Below are positions 59,703-64,000 of a stretch of DNA of 64,000 nt, piece after piece. The notes beneath the pieces are model-generated. The model saw nothing but the letters and a program-made list of their open reading frames with translations. It ran no database searches and was not told the DNA's origin. Each line of letters opens with the position of its first letter. Within the stretch, counting starts at the first letter, position 1. A program made the position numbers and the translations under genes. Source of the DNA: Caenispirillum salinarum_A (GTDB lineage Bacteria > Pseudomonadota > Alphaproteobacteria > Rhodospirillales > Rhodospirillaceae); the NCBI RefSeq assembly GCF_044803115.1, contig NZ_CP085224.1, positions 3,534,001-3,598,000 of the forward strand. Reading direction: 5' to 3'.

Positions 59703-60611
59703 ATGTCCGACCAGATGACAGTCTTCGACAGGGCGACCGTCCGCCGCCACCGCGACCGCGCGGCGGCGGGCCTGGGCGCGTTCGACTTCCTGTTCCGCGA
59801 AAGCGCCCACCGCCTGGCCGACCGGCTGGACGACATGACGCGCACCTTTCCCGTGGCCCTGGACCTGGGGTGCCACGGCGGCGAACTGGCGGCCGCGCTG
59901 TCGCCCAAGCCGGGGATCGAGACGCTGGTGCAGGCGGACATGTCGCCCGCCATGGCGAAGCGCGCCGGCGGCCTTGCCGTCACCATGGACGAGGAGTTCC
60001 TGCCCTTCGCCCAAGGCTCGCTGGACGCCGTGTTGTCGAACCTCAGCCTGCACTGGGTCAACGACCTGCCGGGCGCACTTTTGCAGATCCGCCACGCGCT
60101 CAAGCCCGACGGCCTGTTCCTGGCCGGCGTCCTGGGCGGCGAGACCCTGCACGAGCTGCGCCACTGCATGACCCAGGCGGAAGTGGAGATCGAGGGCGGC
60201 CTGAGCCCCCGCGTCAGCCCCTTCGCCGACGGGCCGGACCTGGGCAGCCTGCTCCAGCGCGCCGGCTTCGCCCTGCCGGTGGTCGACAGCGAAATCATTG
60301 CGGTGCGCTACGAGAACCCGCTCAAGCTGCTGTCGGACCTGCGCGGCATGGGCGAATCCAACGCCGTCGCCGAGCGCCGCAAGGGCTTCATGCGCCGCGC
60401 CACGCTCATGCGCGCCATGCAGATGTACGTCGAGGAATTCGGCGGCGACGACGGCCGGGTGCCGGCGACCTTCCACATCATCTGGATGCACGCCTGGGCT
60501 CCGCACGAAAGTCAGCAGAAGCCGCTGCGCCCCGGCAGCGCCAGCGCCCGGCTGGCCGATGCGCTGAATTCCGAAGAAATCGGCCTTGGCGTCAAGCCCG
60601 GGCGCGACTAG
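59703..60611 (+). CDS. NDUFAF5-type methyltransferase-domain protein
   Basis: A 302-aa class I methyltransferase-fold protein: FDRATVRRHRDRAAAGLGAF, the SAM motif ALDLGCHGGELAAAL, and LSNLSLHWVNDLPGALLQIR. Sequence and length match the alphaproteobacterial relatives of NDUFAF5, which in mitochondria hydroxylates an arginine of complex I during assembly; BioC is the other close family. A biotin role is unlikely as no bio genes are near. It begins with ATG at 59703 and is followed 9 bp later by sfsA. Confidence 0.8.
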   Translation: MSDQMTVFDRATVRRHRDRAAAGLGAFDFLFRESAHRLADRLDDMTRTFPVALDLGCHGGELAAALSPKPGIETLVQADMSPAMAKRAGGLAVTMDEEFLPFAQGSLDAVLSNLSLHWVNDLPGALLQIRHALKPDGLFLAGVLGGETLHELRHCMTQAEVEIEGGLSPRVSPFADGPDLGSLLQRAGFALPVVDSEIIAVRYENPLKLLSDLRGMGESNAVAERRKGFMRRATLMRAMQMYVEEFGGDDGRVPATFHIIWMHAWAPHESQQKPLRPGSASARLADALNSEEIGLGVKPGRD

Positions 60612-60620
60612 GGTTTGGGA

Positions 60621-61358
60621 ATGCAATTCACAACGCCTCTCATCCGCGGGACGCTGATCAAGCGCTACAAGCGGTTCCTCGCCGACGTCACGCTTGCGGA
60701 CGGCACGGTCGTCACCGCGCACACCGCCAACTCGGGCAGCATGAAGGGCTGTGCGGAGCCGGGCAGCGCGGTCTGGCTGTCGCCGGCCGACAATCCCAAC
60801 CGCAAGCTGAAGTACACCTGGGAGATCGTCCAGGTGGACGGCGGCGGGCTGGTCGGCATCAACACCAGTTGGCCCAACGCCCTGGTCGCCGACGCCTGCG
60901 CGTCGGGTGTCATTCCCGAACTGTGCGGCTACGACACGGTGCGCCGCGAGGTGAAGTACGGCAAGAACAGCCGCATCGACGTGCTGCTGGAAAAGTCCGA
61001 GACCGGCGAAAAGTGCTATGTCGAGGTCAAGAACGTCACGCTGGCCCGCGACGGCCACGCGGAGTTCCCCGATGCCGTCACCGCGCGCGGCGCCAAGCAT
61101 CTGGTTGAAATGACCGACATGGTGGCCGAGGGCCATCGCGCCGTCATGGTCTACCTGGTGCAGCGCGAGGACTGCCGCGCCTTCCGCGTTGCCGCCGACA
61201 TCGACCCGGCCTATGAAAAGGCGCTCGCGCTTGCCATGTCGCAAGGGGTGGAGGCGCTGTGCTATGCCTGCACGGTGACGCCCGAGGCCATCACGGTGGC
61301 GCGGCCGCTGCCGCTCAACCTGACCCCGGCCGCCGCGCCCGAGCCCGTCTCCGCCTGA
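60621..61358 (+). CDS. sfsA: SfsA family DNA-binding/nuclease-fold protein
   Basis: A 245-aa SfsA protein, recognised from LIKRYKRFLADVTLADGTVV, HTANSGSMKGCAEPGSAVWL and the nuclease-like VEVKNVTLARDGHAEFPDAV. SfsA was named for sugar-fermentation stimulation in Escherichia coli; its real role is unclear. The ATG at 60621 is preferred to a TTG at 60615. Confidence 0.93.
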   Translation: MQFTTPLIRGTLIKRYKRFLADVTLADGTVVTAHTANSGSMKGCAEPGSAVWLSPADNPNRKLKYTWEIVQVDGGGLVGINTSWPNALVADACASGVIPELCGYDTVRREVKYGKNSRIDVLLEKSETGEKCYVEVKNVTLARDGHAEFPDAVTARGAKHLVEMTDMVAEGHRAVMVYLVQREDCRAFRVAADIDPAYEKALALAMSQGVEALCYACTVTPEAITVARPLPLNLTPAAAPEPVSA

Positions 61359-61408
61359 CCCGACGCCGCCCGCAAACCAGACGATCCCGAACGGACCCTG
61401 ATCGACCC

Positions 61409-62218
61409 ATGAACCAGACCGCCCGCCACATCGACACCGCCCCGCAGCACGGCCCCGAGGACTTCGAGGCCATGCGCAAGGCCGGCCGCGTGGCCGCCGA
61501 AATGCTGGATTACATCACGCCCTTCGTGAAGCCGGGCGTGACCACCGGTGAACTGGACGACCGGCTGGCCAGGCTGGGCGAGGACCTGGGCGTCACCCAC
61601 GGCCCCATGGGCTATCGCGGGTTCCCCAAGCACATCTGCACGTCGGTGAACCACGTCGTCTGCCACGGCATTCCTGGCGACAAGAAGCTCAAGGACGGCG
61701 ACATCATCAACATCGACGTCACGCCCATCGTCGATGGCTGGTACGGTGATACCAGCCGCACCTTCTACGTCGGCAAGCCCAGCGTGAAGGCCAAGAAGCT
61801 GGTCGAAGTCACCTACGACTGCCTCATGCGCGGGATCGAGGTGGTGCGTCCCGGCGCCCGCCTGGGCGACATCGGCTGGGCCATCCAGGAATACGCGGAA
61901 GCGCAGGGCTTTTCGGTGGTGCGCGATTTCTGCGGCCACGGCGTCGGGCGCGTCTTCCACACCAAGCCGAACGTCATGCACTTCGGCAGCCCCGGCGAGG
62001 GCGAGGTGATCGAGGAAGGCATGTTCTTCACCATCGAGCCCATGATCAACGCCGGCAAGGCCGCCACCAAGATCCTGCCCGACGGCTGGACCGCGGTAAC
62101 ACGCGACCGCTCCCTTTCCGCCCAGTTCGAGCACACCATCGGCGTGACGGCGGACGGCTGCGAGATCTTCACCCTTTCGCCCAAGGGCTGGCACTGCCCG
62201 CCCTACGAAGGCGCCTGA
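61409..62218 (+). CDS. map: Methionine aminopeptidase, type I
   Basis: A 269-aa metalloprotease removing N-terminal methionine from new proteins. The five metal ligands are in place: Asp103 (NIDVT), Asp114 (WYGDTSRTF), His177 (CGHGVGRVFH), Glu210 (MFFTIEP) and Glu241 (QFEHTIG). The start is the ATG at 61409; the frame is open to 61259 only within sfsA. It is followed by radC at 25 bp. Confidence 0.96.
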   Translation: MNQTARHIDTAPQHGPEDFEAMRKAGRVAAEMLDYITPFVKPGVTTGELDDRLARLGEDLGVTHGPMGYRGFPKHICTSVNHVVCHGIPGDKKLKDGDIINIDVTPIVDGWYGDTSRTFYVGKPSVKAKKLVEVTYDCLMRGIEVVRPGARLGDIGWAIQEYAEAQGFSVVRDFCGHGVGRVFHTKPNVMHFGSPGEGEVIEEGMFFTIEPMINAGKAATKILPDGWTAVTRDRSLSAQFEHTIGVTADGCEIFTLSPKGWHCPPYEGA

Positions 62219-62243
62219 GGCCGGCGGAACCCAAGGGGGGATC

Positions 62244-63032
62244 ATGGGGGACGCCGGGGACGATCGGAACGACGCCGTGGCCGACATGTTCGGCCACGGC
62301 CCGCCCGCGTCCGGCGGCTTGGCGGAGGAGCCCGCGTCGCCCCCCGCGCCCGCCGCGAAGGACAACCACAAGCACGGCCACCGCGAACGTTTGCGCGACC
62401 GCTTTCTCAAGGGCGGGGCCGAAAGCGTGGCGGATTACGAACTGCTTGAACTGATGCTGTTCGCCGCCATCCCCCGCCGCGACGTCAAGCCCATCGCCAA
62501 GGAACTGCTGAAACGGTTCAAGACCGTCGGCAACGTCGTCACCGCCAGGCCCGAGGAGCTGATGCAGGTGGACGGCATCAAGCTGGCCGCCGCGACCGCC
62601 CTGAAGTCCGCCGAGGCTGTCGCCGTGCGCATGCTGCGCGACCAGGTGATGGACCGCCCCGTCATTTCCTCGTGGGATTCGCTCATCGACTACTGCACGG
62701 CCTCCATGGCCTACCGCGATACCGAACAGTTCCGCATTCTGTTTCTGGACCGCCGCAACCGCCTGATCGCCGACGAACTGCAGCAGAAGGGGACGGTGGA
62801 CCACACGCCGGTCTACCCGCGCGAGGTGCTGAAGCGGGCGCTGGAGGTTCAGGCCAGCGCCCTGATCCTGGTGCACAATCACCCCAGCGGCGACCCCACG
62901 CCCAGCCAGGCCGACATCCAGATGACCCGCACCATCCGTGATGCCGCCAGACCGTTGGGGGTGACGCTGCACGACCACGTCATCGTCGGGCGCGGCAGCT
63001 ATACATCCCTGAAGGCGCAGGGTTTCATCTGA
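62244..63032 (+). CDS. radC: RadC family (JAMM/MPN) protein
   Basis: A 262-aa protein with an N-terminal helix-hairpin-helix region (LLELMLFAAIPRRDVKPIAK, MQVDGIKLAAATALKSAE) and the MPN domain with metal-binding JAMM motif ILVHNHPSGDPTPSQAD. The first 45 residues are low complexity. RadC was once assigned to DNA repair, now considered unproven; its function is unknown. Confidence 0.94.
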   Translation: MGDAGDDRNDAVADMFGHGPPASGGLAEEPASPPAPAAKDNHKHGHRERLRDRFLKGGAESVADYELLELMLFAAIPRRDVKPIAKELLKRFKTVGNVVTARPEELMQVDGIKLAAATALKSAEAVAVRMLRDQVMDRPVISSWDSLIDYCTASMAYRDTEQFRILFLDRRNRLIADELQQKGTVDHTPVYPREVLKRALEVQASALILVHNHPSGDPTPSQADIQMTRTIRDAARPLGVTLHDHVIVGRGSYTSLKAQGFI

Positions 63033-63074
63033 ATCCCCTGGCCCTGCGAAATCCACAAAAACGATGCACGGCAA

Positions 63075-63109
63075 TTGACCAAGCATTCATGAATGGGTAG
63101 TAAATGCTT
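63075..63109 (+). promoter_or_regulatory. Promoter with embedded palindromic operator for the LdtR-like gene
   Basis: TTGACC (63075-63080), 17 nt, TAGTAA (63098-63103). The spacer holds the 10-bp palindrome ATTCATGAAT (63085-63094), and a wider dyad, AAGCATT (63081-63087) and AATGCTT (63103-63109), spans spacer and -10. A regulator bound here would block RNA polymerase, so autorepression by the MarR-type protein is likely. Confidence 0.6.
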
Positions 63110-63156
63110 ATGCCGTTCGGCTTAACGGCTCGCCGGACGGCCAAAAGGACTACCCC

Positions 63157-63612
63157 ATGCTGGACGCCTATAACACCATCGTTCATATGCTGGAGCGCCT
63201 GCACCGGCACTTCCTGGATGTGCTGCGGGCAGAGTTGCGCCGCATGAATGTGAACGACATCAACGCCGTTCAGGCCCTGCTGCTGTCCAACATCGGCGAC
63301 CAGGACGTGGTGATCCGCGACCTGAAGGACCGGGGCTACTATCACGGCTCCAACGTCAGCTATAACATCAAGAAGCTGACCGAGTTCGGCTACATCCACC
63401 AGGAGCGGGCGGAGCACGACCGCCGCGCCACGCAACTGCGCCTGACGGACAAGGGCATGGAACTGTGCCACGCCATCCGCGACCTGCAGAACCGCCTGGC
63501 CGAGTCCCTGAACACCGACGCCGGCGCCACCGAGGGTGAACTGCGCAAGGCCGACGAGGTGCTCCAGAAGCTGGAACGCACCTGGACGGACTACATCCGC
63601 TACGGCCGCTGA
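63157..63612 (+). CDS. MarR-family winged-helix regulator (LdtR-like)
   Basis: A 151-aa regulator. The helical N terminus (LDAYNTIVHMLERLHRHFLD) and winged-helix with NDINAVQALLLSNIGDQDVV, YYHGSNVSYNIKKLTEFGYI and RRATQLRLTDKGMELC match the short MarR-type family that includes Liberibacter LdtR, a regulator of L,D-transpeptidase genes and wall stress. No transpeptidase gene is adjacent. The ATG at 63157 has only a weak ribosome site (AAAGGA). A palindromic operator sits in its promoter. Confidence 0.85.
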   Translation: MLDAYNTIVHMLERLHRHFLDVLRAELRRMNVNDINAVQALLLSNIGDQDVVIRDLKDRGYYHGSNVSYNIKKLTEFGYIHQERAEHDRRATQLRLTDKGMELCHAIRDLQNRLAESLNTDAGATEGELRKADEVLQKLERTWTDYIRYGR

Positions 63613-63624
63613 AGCGGTCTCTCC

Positions 63625-64000
63625 CTAAAGACCGGGCTCCGGCGGCTCCACCTTGATGGTGGAGGCGAACATCTCGTTGTAGCCTTCGTCGGCGACAACC
63701 ACCTTCGTCTCGCCCGGCTGTTCGGCAAAGATGAACAGCATGCCCGGCTCCTGCGTGCCCACGGTCACCACGCCGGGCACCAGCGAAATGATCGTGCCCG
63801 CCGGCTGCGGCAGGCGGATCACCTCCATGTCGCCCACCGTCATCTCCATCACCGGAAGGCGCTCGGCCTGCCGGGGGGCGGCATCGCCGTCGGTCTCCGG
63901 CTCCGGGATGACGATGAGGGGCGTGGTGAAGGGGTCGCCGCGCTCGGGCTGTTCGGGCACCTCCGCCGCCGCCGGCAGCGGTGCCGCCGCCATCACGACG
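63625..64000 (-). CDS. Pilus assembly/secretin N-domain protein (5' end outside window)
   Basis: About 125 codons reaching the window edge. The start of the visible part (VVMAAAPLPAAA) looks like the end of a signal peptide; the mature part, VMEMTVGDMEVIRLPQPAGT, ISLVPGVVTVGTQEPGMLFI and EQPGETKVVVADEGYNEM, resembles the N-terminal domain of CpaC/RcpA-type secretins, which here ends after one domain (stop at 63625), so it is a stand-alone domain protein rather than a complete secretin. It is convergent with the MarR-type gene. Confidence 0.7.
   Translation of the reverse strand, partial: VVMAAAPLPAAAEVPEQPERGDPFTTPLIVIPEPETDGDAAPRQAERLPVMEMTVGDMEVIRLPQPAGTIISLVPGVVTVGTQEPGMLFIFAEQPGETKVVVADEGYNEMFASTIKVEPPEPGL

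Overview
The window is a GC-rich chromosomal segment of an alphaproteobacterium, most likely a member of the Rhodospirillales. The support is the rRNA operon layout (16S, tRNA-Ile, tRNA-Ala, 23S, 5S, tRNA-fMet), the hisS/hemA/prfA/prmC/DUF4167 block, an NDUFAF5-type methyltransferase, and LdtR-like, DUF1178 and PEP-CTERM proteins. The species was not identified.

Left part (1-20 kb): the tail of an assimilatory nitrate reductase and siroheme synthase. A three-gene module follows: a PadR regulator with cysteine pairs, a flavoprotein with a cysteine-rich tail and an MFS transporter. The first two carry a shared 17-nt site upstream, which suggests response to a thiol-reactive metal or metalloid. 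On the minus strand lies an NAD-dependent formate dehydrogenase (NuoE-NuoF fusion plus molybdopterin subunit), preceded by a 3' remnant of a glutathione-independent formaldehyde dehydrogenase. From 9.9 to 19.9 kb is a coherent sigma-54 locus: a dipeptide-type ABC transporter, a C45 acyltransferase-like Ntn hydrolase, an enhancer-binding protein without a sensor domain, an AtuA-like protein and a DUF4387 protein. Well-spaced -24/-12 promoters stand before both transcription blocks.

Accessory region (20-30 kb): a trypsin/V8-like protease behind an AT-rich stretch, a two-domain carboxypeptidase-regulatory-like protein, a small exported protein, an N-terminally truncated NnrS-like membrane protein, and two different IS66 elements flanking one unknown membrane protein. 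The left IS66 has no matching target duplication and abuts the broken gene. The right one has a perfect 8-bp duplication and lies just beyond the rRNA operon terminator.

rRNA operon (30.2-36.3 kb, minus strand): 5S, 23S, tRNA-Ala(TGC), tRNA-Ile(GAT), 16S and a distal tRNA-fMet, read from three tandem sigma-70-type promoters, each with a 17-nt spacer.

Right part (36.5-64 kb): mostly housekeeping. It includes an M23 peptidase, DUF4167, prmC-prfA-hemA, hisS, an HdeD-like protein, ispG-rodZ, ptsP, an NMO/FabK-like flavoprotein, lysC, ubiG, trkH, DUF1178, a CHRD/PEP-CTERM protein, an IS110 element with a candidate bridge-RNA hairpin, a nitrilase, grxC, comF, an NDUFAF5-like methyltransferase, sfsA, map, radC, an LdtR-like regulator with an operator inside its promoter, and the start of a pilus/secretin N-domain protein cut by the window end.
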